Positions 1 through 9,705 of a stretch of 64,000 nt of DNA are shown here, one piece after another. A program made the translations under genes and the position numbers. Every line of letters begins with the position of its first letter. Positions within the stretch are counted from its first letter, which is position 1. Origin of the DNA: Choanephora cucurbitarum (taxonomy: Eukaryota; Mucoromycota; Mucoromycetes; Mucorales; Choanephoraceae). Location of the stretch: contig JAIWNI010000064.1 of the NCBI GenBank assembly GCA_025331435.1, positions 1 through 64,000 on the forward strand, in the 5' to 3' direction. The notes beneath the pieces were generated by a model. That model saw only the letters and a program-made list of their open reading frames with translations. It ran no database searches and was not told the DNA's origin.

Positions 1-768
1 GAACTATTTATTGCCCATAGAGTTTCTTTCTTCGAGATCAGCGGTTACCAAGACTTGGACTTTACTTTGCCTGTACTTGAATTGCTGATGATTTGGAATG
101 TGTTCCCTTGTATGACAGCGACTGCACTTGAAAAATGCATAGAATTGGTGGATGAGAGATTGAACTTGGTTTATGAGCGTGAAAAGATGGAATACGAGAT
201 TCGTAAGATTGAGCTGGCGCCCATCAGCACTGCGCCAAGCTACTATGATCAGCGTGGCGTGCTTCTTTTAATTAAAGCTTCGCTCTTAAACGCTCTCAGC
301 CGATTTAGCGAAGGCATTGTTCATCTGAATTGGATTATCGATAACCAAGACAAATTCAAGTTTACCAATTGGATTACACCTTTCGCCTATTGGTAAATCT
401 AAATTTCAACATTGCGATTCAAAGTTATTGTTCTAACACAGAGTAACATAGGGAATCTGGTATTGTTTGTTGGGGGACAGAACATTTCAAAAAGGCCAGA
501 GCTCTCTGGGAGACTGGCTTGACTTTTACTGATTTCGATTTTGAGAACAAAATATCTATAGTAAGTTTTATCTTAAGAAAAACGAAATGTAAGCCTAATC
601 CATGCTTTATTTAATTTGTAATAGCGTATGCATTTAGCAATTCAGCATGCAATTGAATTGGGTGTTCCTGAAACGATTGTTCCAAAAAATAAGGGAAAAA
701 CAAACCACGGTCGCAAACGGTTGTCTATTATTCCTTCAAAATCTTCTTCAAAAACATCTTTATCATAA
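1..768 (+). CDS. IML2/TTC39-family TPR protein, 3' part (5' end outside window)
   Basis: The reading frame is open from base 1. Exons are 1-392, 453 minus one (452)-560 and 625-768, ending in TAA at 766-768. Introns 393-451 and 561-624 have GT..AG ends, and the phases fit (TG|G rebuilds Trp). The protein piece contains LPVLELLMIWN, a helical stretch around FSEGIVHLNWII, then a C-terminal block WGTEHFKKARAL...YDFE-like (TDFDFENKI) and MHLAIQHAIELG. This order resembles the C-terminal part of the IML2/TTC39 family, which are tetratricopeptide-like proteins. Yeast Iml2 acts in clearance of protein inclusions with lipid droplets. The Lys/Ser-rich tail is short. The start and N-terminal half lie upstream of the window. 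The family call is from remembered motif pattern, not a search. Confidence 0.65.
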
Positions 769-1231
769 TTAGCGTATTCCCGAACATCGTTGCCCGTAAC
801 ATCAGTAATAATTGAAAGAAGAAAATACAGTTTGTACATTTTTGGGGTTTTCATATTTTCCTTGACACTTATCACTTGTTGCTAGCAAATTGCTCTTCAT
901 TTTCCTACTTTCGAACAAAGAAAAAGGATGTATGTGCTGATCAATGAGCTAAATTTGTCTTGAACTTGTACGCTCAAAATGAGAGAGCTAATATTAATCT
1001 AATTGAGATTGCATAATCTCAAGAGGATATCAATATGCACGATGTATATCCATATAAAAAGAACTGCTTTATGTGAGGTAAATAAATCTTCTTGTCATTC
1101 AAATCAATTTAAAGAAGATGTCTAGATAACGCACAGAATCGTTGACGTCAGAAACAGCTGAAGATTCATTTATTTTTAAGCATTTTCTCAAGTTCTGTTT
1201 TTTACGCTTTTTCTTGTTTAGAATTAATACC
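769..1231. other. Intergenic, 3' region of the IML2-like gene and upstream region of the next ORF
   Basis: No credible coding exon. The minus-strand reading frame over 642-875 lies antisense to the last IML2-like exon and is probably a shadow. A pyrimidine-rich run ending in TTTAG at about 1196-1221 precedes the next ATG and could be an acceptor for an intron in a 5' UTR. Confidence 0.5.
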
Positions 1232-1666
1232 ATGGAAAAGTTAATCAATCCTACTAGTCTGTTGGGTCATTCTTCTTTTCAAAATCCATCTTCAGTTGAT
1301 GATTATGAGTCTGGTATAGAAGCCTCTGTTTCTTCTATGGCATCAGATGAAGACGAACATAACGATCAATTGATTTCTCTTCCTCAAGCTCTTCAGGACC
1401 AACAAGCACATAAAAAAAATTCTTCTATGTATTGTTTGAAGGCGTACAGTAGCAAACTAACAAGCCATCCTAAACGAATGAATAGCAGTAATAGTGGTAC
1501 TGAGAGTAACACAACAAGTACAAGAGCCACATTAAAGCAAAATAATGGTCGTCGTACTCTAGTAAAAGTGGCTCCTTCATCTTCGATTAATAAAATGAGC
1601 GACTTGCCTACTCCTTCCTCAGGCTACGATGGTGATACAGAAGGTCCTATTAACGAAGATGTGTAG
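1232..1666 (+). CDS. Small Ser-rich protein of unknown function (144 aa)
   Basis: The ATG at 1232 sits in a good context (TACCATGG), and 144 codons follow to a TAG at 1664-1666. The frame is open further upstream to 1142, but the Kozak-like context and a TTTAG just before it favour 1232. The product is polar and Ser/Thr/Asn-rich, with no membrane segment and no domain I recognise. An acidic patch (SDEDEHND, around residue 48) and a basic Ser/Thr/Asn-rich middle suggest intrinsic disorder. It could be a small phosphoprotein, or a leftover 3' exon of a larger gene. Nothing in the neighbourhood suggests a role. Confidence 0.4.
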   Translation: MEKLINPTSLLGHSSFQNPSSVDDYESGIEASVSSMASDEDEHNDQLISLPQALQDQQAHKKNSSMYCLKAYSSKLTSHPKRMNSSNSGTESNTTSTRATLKQNNGRRTLVKVAPSSSINKMSDLPTPSSGYDGDTEGPINEDV

Positions 1667-2559
1667 TTCTGAAAAAATGCTCGAGTTGCTTTGTATTGTG
1701 TTGCAATACATAAAAAAGGCTACAAAATTATAAGCTAAGGGATCTATCAAGGATGAAGTTATAGCAATAAATAACAATTATGCTTTTAAAGCACGGTATC
1801 CTATTTAGCAGAAGCTTGCTGGTGCCTCATGAACCAACAAGATATTAGGAGGCAACAAACCAGATTTCATCTGGTTTGCTTACTAGCACTTAAATACAGT
1901 AATTCCCATAAGTAATATAAACGATTACAAGATGTATAGGGATAAAAACATTCGTGAGAATGCACATTCTTCTTTATTTGGTCTGCTGATTCATTCTTCG
2001 ACTATTGTAGAGAAGCAGTGAATATTTTGCAAGCAGTCTTAAGGTGTTATCACAGCAGGTGAGCTAAATTTAAAATATTTTTCATTTTCTTTAAGATAAG
2101 ATATAAGAATGGCAATGACATGGTTTTGCCGCGGGTAATAGACACATAGCATCTACCGTAGGCCTAGGAATATGTCATCCTGAAAGTCTGAAAGCTTATA
2201 TATCTTCACCGAATTCCTGCCGAAGCATTCACTCAAGGATCAGACATATAAGCCCATGTACAGACAATCACTTATTCAAGCTTGAGCTACCTAAGGATAT
2301 ACGCAGATAATATATGAAGCAACTCTCCCTGTGCTACTGGCATCTAAAAGATGTGTTCGCAACAAACGAGTTATTTCCTGCGCCCTGTAGTGGTAACGTT
2401 TAATTTTCAGAAAATCGCAAGCTAAAGAAAAAACAAAAAATGGCTGTTCAACCCCATCTTTTATAGACGTGAAGATTAAAAAAAAATTTTTTTTTCATTT
2501 AGATTCGCTAAATAAATTGCGACTGGTTTCTTGTCAAAAGACGTCACAAAAATTTTCTA
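1667..2559. other. Non-coding stretch, no gene seen
   Basis: AT-rich with many stops in all frames. It contains long A and T runs (around 2480-2500). No RNA gene, repeat array or transposon end was recognised. Confidence 0.5.
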
Positions 2560-2780
2560 TATTGTATTTTTCAGCAAATAAGAGAAAATTATTGGATAAA
2601 ATGAGAGAAAATTCTAGGTCAAATAAGAGAAAGTCCAAGAAAAATTAAGAGAAAAAAATGGTAACTAGTAGAAAGCACTTTTCTCACTATTATTAATTAA
2701 CAAAAGTGCTTTCTACTAGTTACCATTTTTTTTCTCTTAATTTTTCTTGGACTTTCTCTTATTTGCTGAAAAATACAATA
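2560..2780. repeat. Large foldback (interrupted palindrome), MITE-like
   Basis: The outer arms are near-perfect reverse complements: 2560-2587 begins TATTGTATTTTTCAG, and 2754-2780 ends CTGAAAAATACAATA. An inner pair, about 2620-2682 against 2702-2766, also matches almost perfectly, leaving a loop of about 20 bp. The left side carries about 35 extra bases built of degenerate ATAAGAGAAAA units that the right side lacks. RNA from either strand would form a hairpin of more than 55 bp. It looks like a small foldback transposon or a tandem-inverted duplication. No clear target-site duplication was found. Confidence 0.75.
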
Positions 2781-2889
2781 AATTGCTATACAAAAAAAAA
2801 AATCAGTCAACAGTCATATTTACATACTACCGAGAGTTGGTGGAAGCAAATCTCACGACAAAATCGAGTTTATGACAAAATTGAGTATG

Positions 2890-2911
2890 CCAAAATCGAG
2901 GTCTGACTGTA
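2890..2911 (-). mobile_element. Solitary Tc1/mariner-type terminal repeat
   Basis: Read on the minus strand, the segment ends in TACAGTCAGACCTCG and continues into short direct repeats of CAAAATCGAG (2854-2900). TA plus CAGTCAGACC is shared with the right end of the complete MITE at 5596-5760, so this is probably the remaining end of a related element. The opposite terminus was not found, perhaps because the foldback at 2560-2780 disrupted it. Confidence 0.45.
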
Positions 2912-2965
2912 TTAGACGATAGACGGATAGATAGGTTTAACATCACTTCATCATCACCGATCGTC

Positions 2966-3190
2966 TTGAGACCAAGAAAAAAATTCGACACTTTTAATAT
3001 TCAAACTGGCACTTTTGCCTCTCTCCAAAAAAAAAGTAAATTAGGTTTTAATGAACGCCTAGTGCGTGCGCTTAGAGATATTCGTGACAATAAAGGCACA
3101 AACATTTCCCAAAACCATGCTTTGTACATATCATTATATTACGTTGATGGGTCTGAAAATTTGGAGACTCAAGAAGACTTTTGCCTGTAA
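2966..3190 (+). pseudogene. Unassigned short open frame, possible exon remnant
   Basis: There are 74 sense codons without an ATG start, closed by TAA. The composition is protein-like, with a helical stretch FNERLVRALRDIRDNKG, but no family is recognised. It lies between transposon ends and has no visible flanking exon, so it may be debris of a multi-copy element or chance. Confidence 0.2.
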
Positions 3191-3316
3191 TGGACGTAGC
3201 TAGTGAGCGTAATGTTAGTTTCGTTTTCTTGATCTGACTTGACTGTTTTTATCCTTAAACACCTTTTATCACTCGCTACCCTCTATTTGCTTAAGTGATT
3301 CAAACAGATAAAGTCA

Positions 3317-5458
3317 TCACTGCTTAATAAAACAAAACGAAAAAGATTTTGTAGTGGTAAACATAGTAAATGGGGTATATAATATTAATAAATTAAAAAA
3401 AAAGAAAGGACCAAGGTCTGCCATCCCAGCTTTGTCTTCTGCCTCGTTCAACTTCATAATGGTGGGGTTGATGACAATTTTCAGGTTTTCAACAGGCAAG
3501 GAATTAAAGCGACATTGCTTTAATTTGGCCTTATGTTCATCTTGAAGTTCAAGTAAGACTTCAACACCTTCCTTGACCAGGCACTATCATACAAAAACGG
3601 TTACAACAGTTGACTTATCAAGTGGTATCTTTTGTTTACCTTCATTTTCCAAAAAAAAGTAATTGCCTTTGGCAAATGCTCAATGGCATCTTCAAATCTG
3701 GTGTACAGTTCTAGGCTGGCCTCAAGCCACAGTTCGTACAAAGGGCCTTCTTCAACGTAATGCAGGCTCCATAGATACAGTGTATCGCCTAATTCAAAGA
3801 GGATGGTTATTATAGCTAAATTCTATATCAATGTGCCAAGTTCGTGAATTACCGAAAGCGTGTAAAAAAAGAATCTTCAGCTTCACAAAAGTATTCACCT
3901 TGGCCAGGTAGAACTCGTCGGCAGCAGCTTTGATCATCGACAGTGCTCCGAAAACACCCTTATGATGGTCGAAGGACCCCTTTGCTCTGTCCTTGCAACC
4001 GAAGCAAGAAGAAGTTTCGAGGAGGAGAAGCTCGAGATTCTTCAAGCCATACAGCCTGATAAGGCCATCTGCCAAGTACAGCTTAGCAGATTCGTCTTCT
4101 TTTAACTGCTTCTTCATCGAGACGAGAGGTGTCTCACCAACAACAAGCTCAGCAGAAGAGCTGGTTTCTTCAGCAACTGCAGTTGCAACCGCTTTCAGGA
4201 AAGGAAAAATCAACATGTTGTTGAATACAGCTTCTGATGCCTTGATGTCTTGCTTGCTGTTATAGATGTAGTAGCTAAAATAGTTCAGTTAGTGTACAAT
4301 TCAGCTTTGTGAACCAATGTGTATATCAATACTTACTATGCTCTAAAGAGCTCTTCTAGAAAGTCAAGCGAGACTTGGTCTTCTTGAACTGGTGTGCTTT
4401 TCATGTTTTTCTTGAACTCTTTCAATTCAGTCTATTTTTAAAAGAATTATTTTATGTACTCAAAGCATTGTGTGTATGTATCTCTTACGCTGTCAACAAC
4501 CAAGTTAATGTACTCAGCAGCTGTTTCTGGCAAAGGATGCTGCTTGTCTTCTTTTTGAGCCAGATGTCTTTCAAACAAGGCTTTGTCAAGATTTGGCTTC
4601 CATGATACGTTGAAGCCAGCTCGGATAACATTATGAAATTCATTGCTACAATTGAATTAGGTTTGTTCATCTTGTTCTGGCTTTTAATTGTTTTCTATTA
4701 CCTGTATGGATGGAACTTAATTTCATTGTTGTGAAGAAACACAACCCAATCTTTCCAAATACTGCTGATCTTTGGGCAAATTAGTATTTCTAAATTGAAA
4801 AGAATTGTCTTACGTACTTCTTGTCTTTCAGTCTTTCCTTTCTTGTTTCCGATTGCTTCTTGATCTTCTTCTTCTTCTACTACTTCTACTTTTCTTTTGC
4901 TGCTGCTCGCCTCATCTTCTTTTTCTTTTCCCTTTGAGCTGCTTGTTGTTTTATCGTCCTTCTAATCGAAATAAATTAGATTTTGGAAACGTATATCAAC
5001 TTTGAATATGTAGTTACCTTGGCAGCAAATGCAATGTCTCTTACAACATTGTTGTTTCCATTAATGCAAATACTCTGGTAATTGATCTGGAAATTTGGCC
5101 TTGCTTTGGCTCTAGCTGCTTTAACTGCTGCTTTGTCTGGCTATTTGGGGTTTAGAAGAAAGAAAGGTTAGAAGAAGAAGAGAAAGTCATTCATGTTACA
5201 ACTTCATACAATGCTTTGCTTCAGCTCAGATACATAAGAAAGGATCTCTTGTGGAGCCCCGGATTGTTCGATCCATTAGAGATCGTCCAGAAAGTCTTTT
5301 CTGATCGCGTTGTATTTTTTTAGCTTCTTTTGGTCATTGTGGGTGCAAGCAAAATACTCCATAAAGCTCCAGTCTTCAGCACATTTGTCAGAGAAAAAGG
5401 CTTTGCGGCCTTGTTGAGCAGGCATTTTGTAATTTTTATATGTTTCTTGGATACCCAT
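3317..5458 (-). pseudogene. Nine-exon gene of unknown family with a premature stop
   Basis: Good splice sites link nine minus-strand exons: 5458-about 5212, 5140-5018, 4961-4818, 4789-4702, 4645-4489, 4431-4337, 4274-3853, 3788-3640 and 3583-3317. The joined frame is continuous except for TAA at 5276-5278 in exon 1 (DDL-stop-WIEQSG). The product starts MGIQETYKNYKMPAQQG and has an acidic/basic low-complexity linker in exon 3. A long helical part follows, with SWKPNLDKALFERHL, a Cys-bearing ETSSCFGCKDRAK, and YLWSLHYVEEGPLYELW. I do not recognise the family. Its splice structure is well preserved, so the stop is recent, read through, or a sequencing error. Association with mobile elements suggests a multi-copy family, which is inference. 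Confidence 0.5.
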
Positions 5459-5595
5459 TTTAACTAATTTTAACTAAAGAACAATGAAAATGGCACAGAA
5501 TGCAATTGATGGCGTTTTAAAAAGTGTGCAAGTCGACTGCGCATAAAATCTGCATTTAAAAATGAGCTTGAGGTAACAGGTTTGACTCGGTAGTA

Positions 5596-5760
5596 CAGTT
5601 AGACATATTGAGTTTGACGTTTCATAAAAAAAGGAATGGTACATTTGACAATATTGTTTCATCTTGATCTGCACTTTTACAAGAAATAGTAGAGTGAAGC
5701 AATATTGGCAAATGCACCATTCCTTTTTTCATGAAACGCCAAATTCAATAGGTCTGACTG
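5596..5760. mobile_element. 165 bp palindromic MITE with TA target duplication
   Basis: The left arm (5596-5661) starts CAGTTAGACATATTGAG. The right arm (5695-5760) read in reverse starts CAGTCAGACCTATTGAA. The arms match at about 58 of 66 positions, with a spacer of about 33 bp. TA lies immediately outside each end (5594-5595 and 5761-5762), the expected Tc1/mariner (Stowaway-like) target duplication. Most mismatches are transitions. It has no coding capacity and would need a transposase in trans. The first 11 bases match the solitary end near 2900. Confidence 0.85.
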
Positions 5761-5762
5761 TA

Positions 5763-5990
5763 ACTCAAGGTTTGCAAAATCAGACTAGACTACTCAAGAG
5801 TATTCTCAAACTGTGATATTAAGATGTTTTTTAGAGATATTTATTGTAGGTTGGATACAAGATAGGTTACCTGTAATATCAAGATATTCATGAGAGATAA
5901 AGATATATAACTATCTTAACATCAAGGTCTTTTATGCTGTGTTGTTAACAGTTCTAGTGCGGAAAGGGCTGTCATGTCTGGGGGGAGAGA
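5763..5990. other. Short non-coding spacer between MITE and Fanzor-like relic
   Basis: AT-rich, with imperfect direct copies of a GATATTAAGAT / TAATATCAAGATAT motif (about 5813-5890). As the 3' flank of the nuclease relic, this is where a guide (omega) RNA would be expected in related elements. I cannot identify one. Confidence 0.3.
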
Positions 5991-6049
5991 AGATTTAGCA
6001 CTCTAAGACAGTTAAAGTTTATGTAATACTTACAACCTTGCTCATCACG

Positions 6050-8613
6050 CGTCGCGTGCAGCCAATACACCGCTTCTTGTACGAAAAAAAGCTGTTTTGT
6101 TGTGCAGTTCAGTGTCAGAGTGACTGATAATTCTTGAGAAAGCAGAGAGAGTTTGTTGAAAGAGCAAAGTTGTAATTCAGGAAATAGCAATAGCATGGGC
6201 AGACAGTTTGTCACGGCCATTTACCCCACGACCATTCGTGACAGATGGGCAATCAGGGTTTAAGCAGTGGAATGCGCCTTTCATGTTTCTATATACTTTT
6301 TTGCCTTTCGCTTGTATAAGATGTTCTGGATGTTGAAGTTTGTTGAAGCAATAGACACATGTCTGGAAAGTATAGTTTTCATTTGTGATACAGACAGTCG
6401 TATACCTTGCATGCCGATCTTGCTTCCAAATACTACCATACCTAAGATGTCCTCTGATTCTGGAACCTGCCCCAAAGCCGCAATCACCAATCATCATCAT
6501 CATCAACAGATTCTTTCTTTGTATTTCTTTTCCTTTCTTCTTGACATCTTTCTTTTTCGAATTAGGATTCATAAGTTCCCTTTCGCGAGAGTAAAGGCGG
6601 TCCTTGATTTTCTTGGTAAAGTATTCCTGCTTCATGGCCTGTTTAGATCTTTGTGAAGAATCATAAAAGCTCCTAACTGTCTGTCTGTTGGCTTGCAAAA
6701 ATTGATAGTTTGCCTGGATTGCTTTTACGGAACTTGCTTTGGATATACTTTTTTCGGACAACACCTTCTCAACATCAATCAAATTCGCATCATTCGCCTT
6801 TAAAGCAGCAAGCTTGTGTCTGTTGTACAAGTTTTGGTTTCCAAAGTCAATATCTTCAGCATTGATGACAGTGGACGATGGCAAAGGCTGAAATTCTTCT
6901 TCTTGTTCTTCAGTAATAGTTAAAGCAGAAAACCTGTTGTGGAGCTTCAGATGGTAAACATATTTTTGAATAGAAATTGGCACTGATTCAGTCATTTTAA
7001 CAACACCATTGTTTGTGCCGGAGAAGGTGAAATTTTTAGCAATGGTAGCAGCGTCACCCATCAACTACATAACTTCAGCTTTAGCAATTGTAGGCAGGCT
7101 CGTGAATCTGCTGCAGTGCTCTGGTTTGTCTGGGCGCTTTTTGATCTCTTTTTGTCAAATTTGATGCTCTTCTGCGGATATACAGCTGGTATTGTTGGTC
7201 TGCCAGATTAGATTTGACTTGTTGAATAGCCAGAAACAACCTACTTCTCTCGGCCTTCAATCCATCAATGTACACCTTGATCTCATTTCTAGCAACAGCA
7301 ATCAACTCTTTATCATTATTGGCATGCGGACGTCGGATACGAGACTGTATAGTTCTGACAATGTCTGCAATTTGTGTCTGAACACCAGTAATACATTCAC
7401 CGATTTGAGAACAACATACACCTGCCTCTTCTTCAGAGCCACTACCTTGTACAACAGCAACTTCAGGTTCTAGATTAAGTGGGGGTTTCCAGCCTTGCTT
7501 GGCAGTTTTGATCTGCAAACCAAAACCTTGATCGCTGAATTCTTTAAATCTGTCTTTCAGCTGCTTTGACAAACGGTTGGTGTTCCCAAGAGTCCGTCAA
7601 TTTCTTGTCTCATAGCTTCATTGTATTTGTCACGCTCATTTAGTATATTTTGCCAAGTCAATTCAGGAATGTTGTATTGAAGCTTTTGGCCTGTTACATC
7701 AGCAGTTTACTTCATGGGCACTTTCTCTTTGATACCAAAAATTCTGACATACTTTCCACCAGGCAGCAAAGTGAAGATGATGAGCAAAAAGCCAATTTAC
7801 GACATCTGCATAACCGTTGTATTTTATCAATCCTGAAAAAGGCATTGAAGAAGGCATATTTATATACGATTGATACATTCCAGAGGGCCCTTAATGACTC
7901 TGTTATCATAGCCAAAAAATGTCATTTTGTCGCTATCATGCTCACAGGATGTCTTGAATAACAAAGATGTATCCAGTCTAAAGGAGCTTTGCGTTGCAGT
8001 AGGCATTGGGCAGATTTTACGACAAAACTTAGCATAACCAGCACAGCGCAACAAATCATTCGCAAGGATTTTACAAAAGGTAGCTTGTAACCAATATGAG
8101 AGTAGTTCTTCTTTGAAGGGATGTAAGATTTTAAGCTTTGTAGTATAAGCAAACATACTTTTGTTTCCTTCTCATTCAAGTCAGAGCGCAAACCTGTCAA
8201 GTCTTGTTCGTTAGGCAAATCTTCATCACGCAACAGCAAGCTCTTGATAAAGCCCTTTAGGCCATTCAACCTATTTCTAGGAGCACCATCATCAGCATCT
8301 TTTAAAGCATCTTCTTCTTCGACAACACCATTTTCATCCATGCTTGCGTAGTCTTCTGGTACAGCAGGCGGAATAGTATGTATCTCTCCAGTCATGGGTA
8401 GCTGGAAAGTAACAGACTTTGGACTGCTTTGGGTATTCATTGGCGCTTTCCCTTTTCCTTCGCACGGCTGTGTGGGAATGTCTATCTCCATGCGACTAGT
8501 ATGTAGCATACTGGGACCAGCCTCAGCAGAAGCAGTAGAGGGATGCTGGATGGCAGGAATTTTTTTGGACGCTCAGAAGGTTGTTTTCTCTTGGTAGAAG
8601 CAGTCTTGGGTTC
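6050..8613 (-). pseudogene. Fanzor1-like (eukaryotic TnpB-type) RuvC nuclease relic
   Basis: Minus-strand frames together give a RuvC-nuclease layout. The RuvC-I-like strand is FTFSGTNNGVVKM (near 7010). A basic helical region follows, then IGDCGFGAGSRIRGH, NENYTFQTCVYCF as the first zinc-binding Cys pair, HCLNPDCPS as the second, and NGRDKLSAHAIAIS as the RuvC-III Asp region. This is the C-terminal signature of Fanzor1/TnpB proteins, RNA-guided endonucleases carried by transposons. It is broken: TGA at 6177-6179, TAG at 7065-7067, TAA at 7707-7709, and frame changes near 7090-7130, 7572, 7860 and 8150. The expected first catalytic Asp (GTDNG in relatives) is Asn here (codon 7011-7013). An N-terminal acidic/Pro-rich part starts near 8560. 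It is certainly non-functional as it stands. Confidence 0.7.
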
Positions 8614-8679
8614 CTATTGAAAATGGTATAATAGACATAGATGAGTGACTGATTTCCCGTTGATTGTAGACATACATAC

Positions 8680-9705
8680 CTCAGTTTTCAGAGCTTCTGT
8701 GTATGTTGCGACACGTTCCTCACTTTTTTTGGGCTCGAGCATCCCATTTTTGCTTCATATACGCAGATGATGAGCTGTTTGATTTTTGTCTGCATTTTGC
8801 AAGCCGGTAACGTTCTTTGCGAACTATTAACCTTCTTCTGCTTTGATGGAGCAGTGGAAACCAGTTGGTGGAATGATCTGCTTCTGTCTTACTTCCTTTT
8901 GCAGCTTTGTCTTTTCTTTCTTCAGAGGCATTTTTCATAGACTTGATAAATTCTTGATGCTTTCTTTCTCTTGTAGGAGCCAAATGAATACGTAGCAGCA
9001 CTAACAAAAGCTTGTCCAGAAGAATGTTGATCATCTTGTTATCACGCCACATGACAGATAGATTGATAATACAGTTAGTCAATGCAAACTCATAGCAGGC
9101 CATATGAAGAGTGTTTTTTGGTTGGATGAACTGGTAAAATACGCAATACAGACTTCAAAACATTCTTCGGCAGCAACAAAGGAAGCAGGTTCAGTAGGGA
9201 GCTCTTCTGAAGAAGGTTCAATGGCTTGAGTAGAACTAGCTGCTTCAGTAGTAGGATTGCTTACAGACTCTTGGACGATATCAAAATTTTATTGAACATA
9301 TCTTCTCCAAAGATCGATTGCTTGAGACACTACATTATCATTTTCAAATCTGTTTGCAGATTCTCGCAAACCGGGGTTAGCATGCTTATCCATATCAGCA
9401 TATAGTCCTCTTGGAATTCGACCAGCAAGAGTTTTTGCATTAAGAGCAGAGTAGTTTGGCTTCTTTTTGCTTTTTTCACGGATAATGCTATCTCGTAGCT
9501 CGAGCCAAGCTACGAGATAAAACAGGTTATGGAATTCTTTTACAGACATATCGGATGCGCGTCTCATGCCAGGAGCTATGGGAGATGGTTGCTGTTGCAC
9601 ATCAACAGACAACTGTGGCGCAGGAGTATAAGGGCCGCCCAAATAGAATGAATTTTGTAGAGCCCTGCGGTAGGACATTGCCTCAGAGACGTTAGATCTA
9701 CTCAT
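8680..9705 (-). pseudogene. 5' reading segment upstream of the Fanzor-like relic, unknown family
   Basis: It opens with ATG at 9705 (MSRSNVSEAMSYRRALQN) and runs 138 codons to TAA (9289-9291), beyond which the same frame continues for about 65 codons. A shift leads to a second block (9103-8720, MACYEFALTNCIINLS... basic C-terminus). A further slip in an A-run near 8727 leads to LEPKKSEERVATYTEALKTE, which ends at a good donor (GTATGT, 8679). The matching acceptor at 8614 joins it to the first part of the nuclease relic, so both may belong to one locus. No known domain was seen. It could instead be an independent gene of the same element. Confidence 0.4.

Noticed and set aside
2706..2906. 66-codon plus-strand frame through the foldback
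   Set aside because: It spans the hairpin arm and the orphan transposon end, so it is chance coding of repeats.
8128..8153. Possible 23-base intron in the Fanzor-like relic (GTATGT...AAAG)
   Set aside because: Too short for a spliceosomal intron; a two-base frame change explains the junction.
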